Below, in pieces: positions 1 to 8,028 of a stretch of 64,000 nt of DNA (positions are counted from its first letter, which is position 1; every line of letters begins with the position of its first letter). The notes beneath the pieces were generated by a model, which worked only from the letters and a program-made list of their open reading frames with translations, was not told the origin of the DNA and ran no database searches. Origin of the DNA: Calditrichota bacterium (lineage in GTDB: Bacteria; Calditrichota; Calditrichia; Calditrichales; J004); assembly GCA_013112635.1 (NCBI GenBank), contig JABFGF010000002.1, positions 372,001 through 436,000 of the forward strand, given 5' to 3'. Both the position numbers and the translations under genes were made by a program.

Positions 1-252
1 AATGAACTTATAATCCTCAAGGGACATGCCCACATTTATCTTTATATACTCTGGCGTTTTCTGGTAGTTTTCAAATGTTTCCATCCACTCTGCATCTGTG
101 ATTGGAGGAATAACACCTGTAACAACATTCCAATCGTACATGGAAAGGCCAGACTGAGTTAGGCGCACATAACCGCCCAGAAAAATTTGAAATATAACAG
201 TAAAACTTACAAGGCTAAGCCAGATTAGAATTGTCTTTTTTGAAATGTTCAC
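1..252 (-). CDS. ctaA: Heme A synthase (CtaA/Cox15 type), N-terminal part
   Basis: Cut by the window's left edge; only the first 84 codons are visible. The product oxidises heme O to heme A in the membrane for haem-copper oxidases. After a short charged N-terminus comes a membrane segment, then GGYVRLTQSGLSMYDW and a PP...EW...F..Y..TPEY...N.GMS..DYKFI pattern, which is the typical first periplasmic loop of Cox15-type heme A synthases. The reading frame is closed upstream by a stop and has no ATG, so the start is the GTG at 252, preceded by a weak GAGCAG. It is divergent from arsC. It implies an aa3-type or similar oxidase elsewhere. The family call is firm; the extent is limited by the truncation. 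Confidence 0.82.
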   Translation of the reverse strand, partial: MNISKKTILIWLSLVSFTVIFQIFLGGYVRLTQSGLSMYDWNVVTGVIPPITDAEWMETFENYQKTPEYIKINVGMSLEDYKFI

Positions 253-412
253 TAGCTGCTCATTGGTTAATAATTTTATACACCAAAATTAATCCTTTAG
301 GCAAACTAATTCCACATGATTCTTTTATGTTTCTTTTTGTTTTAGTTGTTATTGATTATTGGTTGGCTCATTTCTAAATTCTTTGCTTATATAAAAGCAG
401 ACAGAGGAATTT

Positions 413-841
413 ATGCCAAGTATTTTAATTCTATGTACAGGAAATTCATGCCGAAGCCAGATGGCCGAAGGATTTTTAAAAAGCTTTGATCCTTCGCTCG
501 AAGTTCACTCCGCAGGTACAAATCCATCAAGCATGGTACATCCAAAAGCTGTAAAAGCCATGCAGGAAATCGGAATTGACTTATCAGAAAATTATCCAAA
601 GGATGTAGATCAATTCCTGAACCAAGCATTTGATTTTGTTATAACTGTTTGTGGAAATGCGAAAGAAACCTGTCCCGTTTTTAGTGGAAAGGTAGGGCAA
701 AATCTGCATATTGGTTTTGATGACCCTGCTGATGCACAGGGGAGTGCAGAAGAAATAATGGCCGTTTTCCGCCGCGTTCGAGATGAAATAGAAAATGATT
801 TTAAAGATTTTTATAAGCAACATATCGGTTCACACAAATAA
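413..841 (+). CDS. arsC: Arsenate reductase, thioredoxin-coupled (LMW-phosphatase fold)
   Basis: A cytoplasmic enzyme of 142 residues that reduces arsenate to arsenite. The CX5R phosphate-binding loop is C8-TGNSC-R14. Two further cysteines, C80 and C87, match the spacing of the redox cascade Cys10/Cys82/Cys89 known for plasmid pI258 ArsC. The general-acid loop is FDDPAD (102-107). This pattern separates it from glutaredoxin-type ArsC and from plain low-molecular-weight tyrosine phosphatases. The ATG follows an AGAGGA ribosome site. The Acr3 exporter gene lies 135 bases downstream, so the two probably act in sequence. No arsR repressor gene is seen next to them. Confidence 0.9.
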   Translation: MPSILILCTGNSCRSQMAEGFLKSFDPSLEVHSAGTNPSSMVHPKAVKAMQEIGIDLSENYPKDVDQFLNQAFDFVITVCGNAKETCPVFSGKVGQNLHIGFDDPADAQGSAEEIMAVFRRVRDEIENDFKDFYKQHIGSHK

Positions 842-888
842 GAATAGTATTGCGTTAACCATGCCAAGGCGCTCATACTCCTATTTTC

Positions 889-913
889 AACCACGGATTC
901 ACAGATTTACACG
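889..913 (+). repeat. Short intergenic repeat, copy A
   Basis: The sequence AACCACGGATTCACAGATTT followed by ACACG is of the kind scattered between genes in many environmental genomes. A related copy lies in the opposite orientation at 2146-2175, so the pair brackets the acr3 gene. No coding potential is seen. Confidence 0.45.
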
Positions 914-976
914 AAAAAAAACTTAAAAATATTAGCGCTTTCTACTTGTAAAGAAAACAGAATTAAAGGAATTTTA

Positions 977-2062
977 ATGAGCCAGCTTACAAAAAAACTT
1001 GGATTTCTCGATCGCTATTTAACTTTATGGATTTTCCTGGCCATGTTTATTGGGGTGTTCTCAGGATATTTTTTTCCTAAAATTGTCGATTTCTGGAATA
1101 TCTTTCAGGTTGGAACAACAAATATCCCAATCGCCGTCGGGCTAATTTTGATGATGTATCCGCCTCTGGCAAAAGTACGCTATGAGGAATTGGGCGAGGT
1201 TTTTCGCAACTGGAAAATTCTAACCCTTTCTTTGGTGCAAAACTGGATCATTGGCCCTGTTTTGATGTTTGCACTGGCAATCATTTTCCTGCAAGATTAT
1301 CCATCTTATATGTATGGTCTTATAATGATTGGGCTGGCGCGCTGTATTGCCATGGTTATTGTCTGGAATGAATTGGCTAAGGGCGATACAGAATATGCAG
1401 CAGGACTTGTCGCTTTCAATTCTATTTTTCAGGTTTTGTTTTTTTCAGTTTATGCCTATTTTTTTATAACCATCCTGCCAACCTGGTTTGGACTTGAAGG
1501 GACAGCTGTTGATATTACTATTGGTCAAATCGCCGAAAGTGTTTTTATTTACCTGGGCATTCCATTTATTGCAGGAATTCTAACCCGCTATTCCCTAATA
1601 AAAATCAAAGACAAGGATTGGTACCATAAAAAATTTATCCCAAAAATAAGTCCGATTACTTTAATCGCCCTCTTATTTACCATCCTGGTTATGTTTTCGT
1701 TAAAAGGCGAATTTATTGTAAAAATCCCGTTGGATGTAGTACGAATTGCAATTCCACTGCTTATCTATTTTGTGATTATGTTCCTGGTTTCTTTTTTTAT
1801 GGGGCGCAAAGTAGGGGCTGATTATTCTAAGTCGGCGACGCTTTCTTTTACCGCGGCCAGTAATAATTTTGAGCTGGCAATTGCAGTTGCCGTTGCTGTA
1901 TTTGGAATCAACTCAGGCGAAGCTTTTGCAGCCGTAATTGGCCCGCTGGTGGAAGTACCGGTTTTGATTGCTTTGGTGAATGTGGCCTTGTGGTTTCAAA
2001 AAAAATATTTTAGCGGTGAAGTGGAAAAAGGGGATGTTTCAGCTCCGGACGTTTGCCCTTAA
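977..2062 (+). CDS. acr3: Acr3-family arsenite efflux transporter
   Basis: A membrane carrier of 361 residues with about ten hydrophobic segments, the usual size for Acr3. It exports arsenite across the inner membrane. The N-terminal region ([17 protein letters not shown]), the segment [16 protein letters not shown] near residue 60 and the cysteine-containing membrane motif [16 protein letters not shown] near residue 116 are characteristic of Acr3, as is the C-terminal [15 protein letters not shown] segment. It follows arsC on the same strand and the product would remove the arsenite that ArsC makes. The protein ends in VCP, a possible metalloid-binding tail, though that is a guess. Confidence 0.9.
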   Translation: MSQLTKKLGFLDRYLTLWIFLAMFIGVFSGYFFPKIVDFWNIFQVGTTNIPIAVGLILMMYPPLAKVRYEELGEVFRNWKILTLSLVQNWIIGPVLMFALAIIFLQDYPSYMYGLIMIGLARCIAMVIVWNELAKGDTEYAAGLVAFNSIFQVLFFSVYAYFFITILPTWFGLEGTAVDITIGQIAESVFIYLGIPFIAGILTRYSLIKIKDKDWYHKKFIPKISPITLIALLFTILVMFSLKGEFIVKIPLDVVRIAIPLLIYFVIMFLVSFFMGRKVGADYSKSATLSFTAASNNFELAIAVAVAVFGINSGEAFAAVIGPLVEVPVLIALVNVALWFQKKYFSGEVEKGDVSAPDVCP

Positions 2063-2072
2063 AAAACACTTT

Positions 2073-2105
2073 TAACCACAGAGAAGCACGGAGAGCCGCG
2101 GAGAA
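2073..2105 (+). repeat. Short intergenic repeat (AACCACAGAGAAGCACGGAG type)
   Basis: Degenerate purine-rich repeat made of GAG-AA/GC units just after acr3. It resembles the repeat at 4433-4465. Repeats of this type are common between genes in environmental bacteria and have no assigned function here. Confidence 0.4.
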
Positions 2106-2145
2106 TATATTGTTAAAACTACGGGATTCGGTTTAAGGTTTAAAT

Positions 2146-2175
2146 CATCTGTGTGTATCAGTGAAAATCCGTGGC
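2146..2175 (-). repeat. Short intergenic repeat, copy B (inverted relative to copy A)
   Basis: Read on the minus strand it gives GCCACGGATTTTCACTGATA and then CACACAGATG, a diverged match to the repeat at 889-913. The two copies lie in opposite orientation on either side of acr3. Confidence 0.4.
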
Positions 2176-2204
2176 ATAAAAACTATTATCAGATAAATAA
2201 TATT

Positions 2205-2774
2205 TTATAAATTATTTATGCGCGAGCTACGGATAAGAGTTAAAAACTCTTCACGGGTTTTAGGGTCATTCTTGAAATCACCTAGCAACGTAGAAGTCAT
2301 CATTTTTGCCTGATCTTTTTGAACACCACGCATCATCATGCACATATGTTTCCCTTCAATCACAACACCAACACCCTGAGGATTTAATATTTCCTGAATT
2401 GTATCGGCAATTTCACGTGTCATGTTTTCCTGAACCTGAAGCCGGCGCGCAAACATATCTACAATTCTTGGAATTTTGCTGAGCCCAACCACTTTGCCTT
2501 TTGGCAAATAACCCACATGAACAACTCCATAAAATGGCAACATATGATGCTCGCACAAACTATAATATTCAATATTTGCCACAACAACCATCTCATCATA
2601 TTCAACATCAAAAATAGCATCATTGATTATATCTTTGGCATTTTGTTCATAACCCTGGGTTACTTCTTTATACATTTTTGCAACCCGGTGCGGTGTTTTT
2701 ATCAGGCCTTGTCTTTTACCATCTTCGCCAATTCCATTAATAATTGTTGCAACAGCTTGTTCCATTTTTTTCAC
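2205..2774 (-). CDS. folE: GTP cyclohydrolase I
   Basis: A cytoplasmic enzyme of 189 residues that converts GTP to 7,8-dihydroneopterin triphosphate, the first step of folate and biopterin synthesis. The zinc and catalytic site is complete: C74, H76 and H77 in [10 protein letters not shown] and C145 in HMCMMMRG, corresponding to Cys110, His112, His113 and Cys181 of the E. coli enzyme. The length is normal for the short bacterial form. It overlaps the upstream PTPS gene by four bases (ATGA), so the two are translationally coupled, which argues that dihydroneopterin triphosphate is passed to a pyruvoyl-tetrahydropterin pathway and not only to folate. Confidence 0.95.
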   Translation of the reverse strand: MKKMEQAVATIINGIGEDGKRQGLIKTPHRVAKMYKEVTQGYEQNAKDIINDAIFDVEYDEMVVVANIEYYSLCEHHMLPFYGVVHVGYLPKGKVVGLSKIPRIVDMFARRLQVQENMTREIADTIQEILNPQGVGVVIEGKHMCMMMRGVQKDQAKMMTSTLLGDFKNDPKTREEFLTLIRSSRINNL

Positions 2775-3187
2775 GAAGCTTTTTCCTTCCCAAATTCAAA
2801 ATAATTATTATTTGTTTCCCACAGTTTTAAATGATGCAGCAAATTTTCCGGTAGCGATTTGTTTAACTCATCCCACAAATATTGGATTATATATTCCGCT
2901 GTCGATATTCGATTTTGAAAATATTCAACTTCTTTGTTGATATGTTTATGCTCAATTTTATTAATTACATCTTTTACATTTTGATCAAATTCTGGCAACG
3001 GTAAAATCATCCCCGTCAGATTATTGGGCTTTCCGCAAATTGTAACTTCCAATGTATAATCATGGCCATGACCATTTATATTATTACATTTTTCGTAAAT
3101 CTCAATATTATCCGCCTCATTTAAAAAGGGCGAATCCAGACGATGTGCCGCACTGAACATATATTTTCGTGTTAGGCTGACCTTCAT
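2771..3187 (-). CDS. 6-pyruvoyl-tetrahydropterin synthase-like protein, paralogue 1
   Basis: A T-fold protein of 138 residues. Zinc ligands are H15 (SAAHR) and H40/H42 in NGHGH; the catalytic cysteine is C34, giving a C-x5-HGH spacing, and E124 lies in a WET motif. The C-x5-HGH spacing is known for PTPS-II enzymes that act in tetrahydrobiopterin synthesis, whereas QueD enzymes have C-x3-HGH. It lies directly upstream of folE with a four-base overlap. A 6-pyruvoyl-tetrahydropterin synthase activity is therefore the best reading, but a QueD-like or other pterin role cannot be excluded. No sepiapterin reductase gene is visible nearby. Confidence 0.82.
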   Translation of the reverse strand: MKVSLTRKYMFSAAHRLDSPFLNEADNIEIYEKCNNINGHGHDYTLEVTICGKPNNLTGMILPLPEFDQNVKDVINKIEHKHINKEVEYFQNRISTAEYIIQYLWDELNKSLPENLLHHLKLWETNNNYFEFGKEKAS

Positions 3188-3294
3188 TTTATAATCTTTC
3201 TTTTATCATAATCTTAATCGTTTTCATTATCCACAGCTTAGTTAACAGTAAATTTTGTTAAAAAAATTAAGATAAAGATCAGGATTAAGAATTT

Positions 3295-3708
3295 TTACTT
3301 CCAGACCTCTGCATATAAATCATGTCGCTCATACAGTCGAATCCGTACCAGCTCGTAACCATCTTTGGACAAATCTTCATCAATCAGTTTAAACAAAACC
3401 AAAGCAATATTTTCAGTTGTTGGAATTTTATCATTAAAATAATCCGTGTCCAGGTTTAAATATTTATGATCAAATTGGTTTAGAATATTTTTTACACGTG
3501 ATTTAAGAACCGTCAAATTAACGATCATACCGGTTTCTGGGCTTATGTCCCCGGTTATGGTTACATGCAATTCATAATTATGGCCATGGCCATGTGGACT
3601 AATGCACAAGCCAAATGCTTCCTTGTTTTTTTCTTCGCTCCATTCTTCGCGCCAATAGCGGTGGCTGGCAGAAAACTCAAATTTTCGGCTGATTGTTACT
3701 TTTTGCAT
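3295..3708 (-). CDS. 6-pyruvoyl-tetrahydropterin synthase-like protein, paralogue 2
   Basis: A second COG0720 protein (137 residues), clearly diverged from its neighbour. Zinc ligands are H16 (SASHR) and H41/H43 in PHGHGHNY, with C35 again giving C-x5-HGH; D80-H81 and E127 complete the usual catalytic set. All key residues are kept, so it should be active. It lies 107 bases upstream of paralogue 1 on the same strand. Two PTPS-II-type paralogues beside folE is unusual: they may act on different pterins or form a mixed oligomer. The exact substrate is not decided by sequence. Confidence 0.8.
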   Translation of the reverse strand: MQKVTISRKFEFSASHRYWREEWSEEKNKEAFGLCISPHGHGHNYELHVTITGDISPETGMIVNLTVLKSRVKNILNQFDHKYLNLDTDYFNDKIPTTENIALVLFKLIDEDLSKDGYELVRIRLYERHDLYAEVWK

Positions 3709-3855
3709 AGAAAGTCCATTTTACTTTTCTTTTTAGGGCGGCTAATTTAAGATTAAACCAACAAAAATTATAATTTATTTCAAATCCAACTAAACCTTTT
3801 ACCGGCAACATCTGTCTAATAGGTTGAATTCAAAATTGGAAGACTCGACTAGTTG

Positions 3856-4401
3856 ATGACAGATGTAGCTACAATCCAAAGGCCTGAGATTATAAACGAC
3901 CTTTTTGAACAAGATTTAATTGCGCGGTGCCAGCAAGGCGAAATTAACGCTTTTCGTGAGTTGTATGATTTGCATGGAACGATGCTCTTTTCTATTGCAA
4001 TGCGTGTTTTGGGCAAAAAAGAAGATGCCGAAGATGCCATGCAAAACGCTTTCACGCGATTGTTTAAAAATATTGGGCAGTTTCGTTTTCAGTCAAAATT
4101 TAGCAGTTACCTGGTGCGCATTTTAATAAACAGTTGTTACGATATTATTGAAAAACGAAAGCAGAGTTTTGATTCGATTGATTCAATTCAGCAAAGCACA
4201 GAAAGTTTTCCGGATTTAAAAATGGCGTTGGAAAAAGCAATAACTTTGCTGCCGTTAAAAATGCGCGAATGTTTTATTCTGTTTGCTGTACAGGGTTTTA
4301 AACAAAGCGAGGTTGCTGAAATGCTGGAAATTAAAGAAGGAACGGTGAAGGCACATATTTTCCAGGCAAAAGAAAAACTTAAACAAACGTTAAAAGATTA
4401 A
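3856..4401 (+). CDS. ECF-family RNA polymerase sigma factor
   Basis: An extracytoplasmic-function sigma factor of 181 residues. Region 2 spans the AFRELYDLHGTMLFSIAMRV / EDAEDAMQNAFTRLF part, and region 4 is a helix-turn-helix near the C-terminus (FKQSEVAEMLEIKEGTVKAH). Regions 1 and 3 are absent, as usual for the class. A TTG at 3853 lies just before the ATG at 3856; either could be used, with GGAAG at 3838-3842 upstream. The two genes that follow encode an anti-sigma-like membrane protein and a periplasmic repeat protein, so this sigma factor probably answers an envelope signal and may control its own operon. Confidence 0.9.
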   Translation: MTDVATIQRPEIINDLFEQDLIARCQQGEINAFRELYDLHGTMLFSIAMRVLGKKEDAEDAMQNAFTRLFKNIGQFRFQSKFSSYLVRILINSCYDIIEKRKQSFDSIDSIQQSTESFPDLKMALEKAITLLPLKMRECFILFAVQGFKQSEVAEMLEIKEGTVKAHIFQAKEKLKQTLKD

Positions 4402-4432
4402 AGGATTTTTAAATCGGTTGAAAGCAACTAAT

Positions 4433-4465
4433 TAACCGCTGAGAACGCAGAGAACACAAAGACTT
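4433..4465 (+). repeat. Short intergenic repeat (AACCGCTGAGAACGCAGAGA type)
   Basis: A further member of the repeat type at 2073-2105. A stretch at 4501-4520, with CTTTGCGACTTTGTG, is partly its reverse complement, so the 144-base gap between the sigma factor and the next gene could fold into a long imperfect hairpin. Confidence 0.4.
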
Positions 4466-4545
4466 AATTACATTAAAATAAAACCAACCGTTTTTATCAA
4501 CTGACTTTGCGACTTTGTGATAAAAATTAAAAAAGAAAGTTTATT

Positions 4546-5070
4546 ATGGAAGACCAAATATTTGAAGAAGCCAGAAATTTAAAACCCATAAAGCCAGATA
4601 ATGATTTATGGGATAAAATTGAAAACACTCTGATTGAAGAGACCCAACCAAAACCCAAAAATGTATTTCAGTTTATTAAAAATCATAAAATGTGGTTAAG
4701 CATTGCTGCCGCATTATTAATAAGCTTTTCAATGGCTACTCTCTATTTTAATGCTTCGCCTAATCCGGATGCTAAAATACTTTCAACCAATGCCATGATA
4801 AAAGTTGAGTTTACCGAAAAAAATTATATGAAAGCCATTGAGCAATTGGAAGTTGAGGCAAAAAACCAGTTGGCAAATTTTGATACAGAATTAATGCTTT
4901 TATACCGTGACAAATTAACCACCATCGAAACACAGATAAATCAATGCAAAGAAGCCATCGCCAACAATCCGGGTAATGCGCATATCCGCAAATACATGCT
5001 TGCAGCATTGCAGGATAAAAAAAACACACTTAATGAGATTATAAATTTTGATTTGGAGATTAAATCATGA
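4546..5070 (+). CDS. Anti-sigma-factor-like single-pass membrane protein
   Basis: A 174-residue protein with a charged cytoplasmic N-terminus of about 48 residues, one membrane segment (MWLSIAAALLISFSMATLYF, about 49-68) and a helical, charged periplasmic part. It has no recognisable zinc-finger HXXXCXXC motif of classical anti-sigma factors. Its place between an ECF sigma factor and a coupled periplasmic protein makes an anti-sigma role likely, with the N-terminal segment holding the sigma factor. The stop overlaps the next start by four bases. The role is inferred from context; no family was recognised. Confidence 0.6.
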   Translation: MEDQIFEEARNLKPIKPDNDLWDKIENTLIEETQPKPKNVFQFIKNHKMWLSIAAALLISFSMATLYFNASPNPDAKILSTNAMIKVEFTEKNYMKAIEQLEVEAKNQLANFDTELMLLYRDKLTTIETQINQCKEAIANNPGNAHIRKYMLAALQDKKNTLNEIINFDLEIKS

Positions 5071-6680
5071 GTACTTCTAAAATACTACTTTTACTTTTTT
5101 TATCTATATCCTTTTTAAACGCAAAAGGAAACCCAATAACCAGAACTGACCAAAAAACTTATAAAGAGTCCGTTGTATCAGAAGAGGGAAAAACTGTTTA
5201 TCTTTTGGATTGTAATGCGGATATATTTATTACTTCTCACAAAAGTGATTCAATCTCTGCAAAGGCATATTTGGAAATAGAAGACATGTCCTCGAGACAA
5301 GAGAAACAATTCTATGAAAATGTGACTTTTGAAATTGTGCCTTTCCAGAAGGGTTACAGAATTGTTCTAGATGTACCAAATTCTGAAAAAGGATCAAGAT
5401 TCTCATTTTTTGGGATTAATTTTGGAAACTCTGTTTCAATTCATAAGGCTCTGCACATTGTTGTACCGCATAACCAATCCATAATAATTGAAAACAAATA
5501 TGGTGATATTGAAATAAGTGACATAAATGGAAAAATTGAAGTTGATAATACATCAGGTGAAATTATTTTAAAAAGAAGCTCCGGGAATACCATTTTAAAC
5601 AATCGTTACGCTGATACGAAAGTTGGGAAATTAAAGGGTAACCTGAATCTCAAAACTACCAGTTCAGAAATTGACCTGCGCGATATTGAAGGAGATGTAA
5701 AAATTGAAGCAGCCTATAAGCCGATCCATTTTAAAAATATTTCCGGGATGCTTGAAATAAACAGCACAAGCTGTGACCTTATTGGAGAAAACATTGGCTC
5801 CGATTGCACAATTGATGGCGCTTACAAACCTATTAAAATTAAAAATATCGATGGTCGCTTAAAAATAAACAGCACCAGTTCGGATATTAATTTAAAAAAT
5901 ATTGCCCGTGACGTTTTTATAGAAAGCAATTATAAACCAACAGAAATTGATAGTGTACAAGGTAAGCTCACAATTACCGGAAGTTCAAATGAGGTTATCG
6001 CCAGCCGGATTAATGGCGATGTTGATATTCTTAACTCATATAAACCTGTTATTTTAACCAAAATTAGCGGCGCTGTTAAACTAAGAACAGAATCCTCTGA
6101 TATTGAGATAAACAATTGCAAAAGTGATGTGGATATTACTTCTTCTTACAAACCTGTGTGGTTGCGGCATATTGGCGGCAATGTTACTATAGATGGAAAC
6201 TCATCAGAAGTGAAGATGGAAAATGTTGAAGGCTCTGTTAATGCACACAGCTCTTATAAAGGGATTAGTGGAGAAAATATAAACGGCAATGCAACAATTA
6301 GCGGTACTTCCTGTTCTGTTTTGCTTACAAATGTTTCCGGAAATATTGATGTAGATAATGAGTATAAATATGTCATTTTAAAAGGCACAGGCGGATCGAT
6401 AAAAGTACATGGTAATAGCAGCCCCATCGAAATCAGTGATATAAAAGATATTTCAGGAATTAACGAAATCAACCTGTTTACAACTTACAAACCTATCACA
6501 CTGGAGTTACCGGGGAATATTGAAACCCAGATTTCAGCATCCTCAAAATATGGTAAAATAAAATCAGCCTTTCCGGTCTATTTTGTAGATGAAGATATTG
6601 CCCCTGTTGCCAAAAATGAAAATGCTGTAAAAATAAGCGTCGAGACAACTGCCGATATTACAATCCTAAAAAAGAAATAA
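5067..6680 (+). CDS. Secreted beta-solenoid repeat protein (DUF4097-like)
   Basis: A 537-residue protein with a signal peptide (ILLLLFLSISFLNA). After an N-terminal domain to about residue 140, the chain is a very regular repeat: a tyrosine recurs at 145, 181, 217, 253, 289, 325, 361, 397 and 433, exactly every 36 residues, mostly in Y-K-P. A small-residue motif (TSS, STS, NSS) recurs halfway between. Each 36-mer looks like two turns of a right-handed beta-solenoid, as in DUF4097/adhesin-like proteins. Coupled to the anti-sigma-like gene by a four-base overlap, it may sense or bind something at the envelope. No catalytic motif is seen. Confidence 0.75.
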   Translation: MSTSKILLLLFLSISFLNAKGNPITRTDQKTYKESVVSEEGKTVYLLDCNADIFITSHKSDSISAKAYLEIEDMSSRQEKQFYENVTFEIVPFQKGYRIVLDVPNSEKGSRFSFFGINFGNSVSIHKALHIVVPHNQSIIIENKYGDIEISDINGKIEVDNTSGEIILKRSSGNTILNNRYADTKVGKLKGNLNLKTTSSEIDLRDIEGDVKIEAAYKPIHFKNISGMLEINSTSCDLIGENIGSDCTIDGAYKPIKIKNIDGRLKINSTSSDINLKNIARDVFIESNYKPTEIDSVQGKLTITGSSNEVIASRINGDVDILNSYKPVILTKISGAVKLRTESSDIEINNCKSDVDITSSYKPVWLRHIGGNVTIDGNSSEVKMENVEGSVNAHSSYKGISGENINGNATISGTSCSVLLTNVSGNIDVDNEYKYVILKGTGGSIKVHGNSSPIEISDIKDISGINEINLFTTYKPITLELPGNIETQISASSKYGKIKSAFPVYFVDEDIAPVAKNENAVKISVETTADITILKKK

Positions 6681-6687
6681 TTTTATC

Positions 6688-6714
6688 GATGCCATCGCCC
6701 AAGATGATGGCATC
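6688..6714 (+). terminator. Hairpin after the sigma-factor operon
   Basis: Perfect 9-bp inverted repeat GATGCCATC / GATGGCATC with a 9-base loop, eight bases after the stop codon. No strong T run follows, so it may be a weak terminator or an mRNA-stabilising hairpin. Confidence 0.5.
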
Positions 6715-6774
6715 AGTTAACTTTGAATATAAAGAATATCTAAACTTTTTTCGGCGTTTCCCGTTACATCATCC

Positions 6775-7164
6775 ATGCTAGAATTTTTAAATATTTTATT
6801 TCACTTCTTTCATATTTTGTTGATTGTTTTCAATCTCACAGGATGGATTTTTCCAAAAATTCGTAAAGCGCACCTCATTTCAGTTTTGCTTACATTTGTC
6901 TCCTGGTTTGGATTGGGCATTTTTTATGGCTGGGGTTATTGTCCTTCAACAGACTGGCATTGGCAGGTGCAACGAAACCTGGGAATTACCGACTTGCCTA
7001 ATTCTTATATTAAATATTTGTATGATGCCGTTACTGGCTTTTCCTCAAATCCATTTTTAATCGATGTTTTTACATTGATGTTTTTTCTAATTGCTTTTTC
7101 ACTTTCAATCTGGTTTAACTTTTTTTGTAAAGCCGAAAGGCAAAACAATCTCCTGCAAGACTAA
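6775..7164 (+). CDS. DUF2784 family membrane protein
   Basis: A 129-residue integral membrane protein with about four hydrophobic segments. The central WGYCPSTDWHW and LPNSYIKYL motifs are characteristic of DUF2784. The family has no established function; the conserved C, D and H residues sit in a loop and suggest a binding or redox site, which is a guess. It stands alone between the solenoid gene and the glucokinase gene. Confidence 0.72.
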   Translation: MLEFLNILFHFFHILLIVFNLTGWIFPKIRKAHLISVLLTFVSWFGLGIFYGWGYCPSTDWHWQVQRNLGITDLPNSYIKYLYDAVTGFSSNPFLIDVFTLMFFLIAFSLSIWFNFFCKAERQNNLLQD

Positions 7165-7248
7165 TTGTTCCATTAGCAGCAAATTGCACTAAACAAGTCC
7201 TTTGTCTAAATTGCAATGATATTTAATTCAATTATTCCAGGAGATTCT

Positions 7249-7986
7249 GTGCAAATTTTAGGAGTTGATATTGGCGGGTCGGGCATAAAAGGTGCTATTG
7301 TAGATACAAAGTCAGGACAGTTGCTTGCTGAGCGACACCGCATTCCCACACCAAAACCGGCTACCCCGGAAGCCGTTTCCAAAACCTTAAAAAAACTTGT
7401 AAAACACTTTGATTGGAAAGGCAAAATTGGCTGCGGATTTCCTGCTGTAATCCGGGATGACATTGTTAGGACCGCTTCAAATATTGATAAAAAATGGATT
7501 GGGACAAATGCAGCAAAACTTTTCCGGCAGACAACAGGTTGTAAAGTTACTGTTTTAAATGATGCTGACGCTGCGGGCCTGGCAGAAAAAACTTTTGGTG
7601 CAGGTAAAAATTGTAAAGGCGTTGTTTTAATAATCACCGTTGGCACCGGTTTGGGAAGTGCTCTTTTTATAAATGGAAAACTTGTTCCAAATACTGAGTT
7701 TGGTCACGTATATCTAAAAGGCAAAATTGCCGAACATTATACATCTGATGCTGTTCGAAAAAAAGAAGACCTTTCCTGGAATGAATGGGCTAAACGTTTT
7801 AATATTTATCTTAAACACATGGAAGGTTTAGTCTGGCCTGACAGAATTATTATTGGCGGTGGTGCCAGTAAAAAACGACATAAATTTTTTGATGAGTTAA
7901 ATGTAAATGCTGAAGTTGTTGAAGCAACATTGCTAAATAATGCAGGAATAATTGGTGCAGCGTTGGCAGCCAAAAGTCTCAGATAA
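7249..7986 (+). CDS. ppgK: Polyphosphate glucokinase (ROK family)
   Basis: A cytoplasmic kinase of 245 residues phosphorylating glucose with polyphosphate (or ATP). The phosphate-binding motif DIGGSGIKG is at 7-15, RIPTPKPATP at 31-40, the catalytic aspartate region NDADAAG at 104-110 and GTGLGSALF at 132-140. The short length and lack of the ROK zinc-binding cysteines match polyphosphate glucokinases and not ROK repressors. An upstream ATG at 7216 is in frame, but the GTG at 7249 has a good AGGAGA site five bases before it and starts just before the first beta strand, so it is preferred. Glucose-6-phosphate would feed glycolysis. Confidence 0.85.
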   Translation: MQILGVDIGGSGIKGAIVDTKSGQLLAERHRIPTPKPATPEAVSKTLKKLVKHFDWKGKIGCGFPAVIRDDIVRTASNIDKKWIGTNAAKLFRQTTGCKVTVLNDADAAGLAEKTFGAGKNCKGVVLIITVGTGLGSALFINGKLVPNTEFGHVYLKGKIAEHYTSDAVRKKEDLSWNEWAKRFNIYLKHMEGLVWPDRIIIGGGASKKRHKFFDELNVNAEVVEATLLNNAGIIGAALAAKSLR

Positions 7987-8028
7987 TATATTTTGCCGCT
8001 TTCTTAAAAGTTGTTCAGGTTTCATGCT

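Noticed and set aside
3188-3294. Possible hairpin or third pterin gene between the two PTPS genes
   Set aside because: The 107-base gap is AT-rich with only loose CTTAATC / GATTAAG dyads and no T tract, so it is not called a terminator or a gene.
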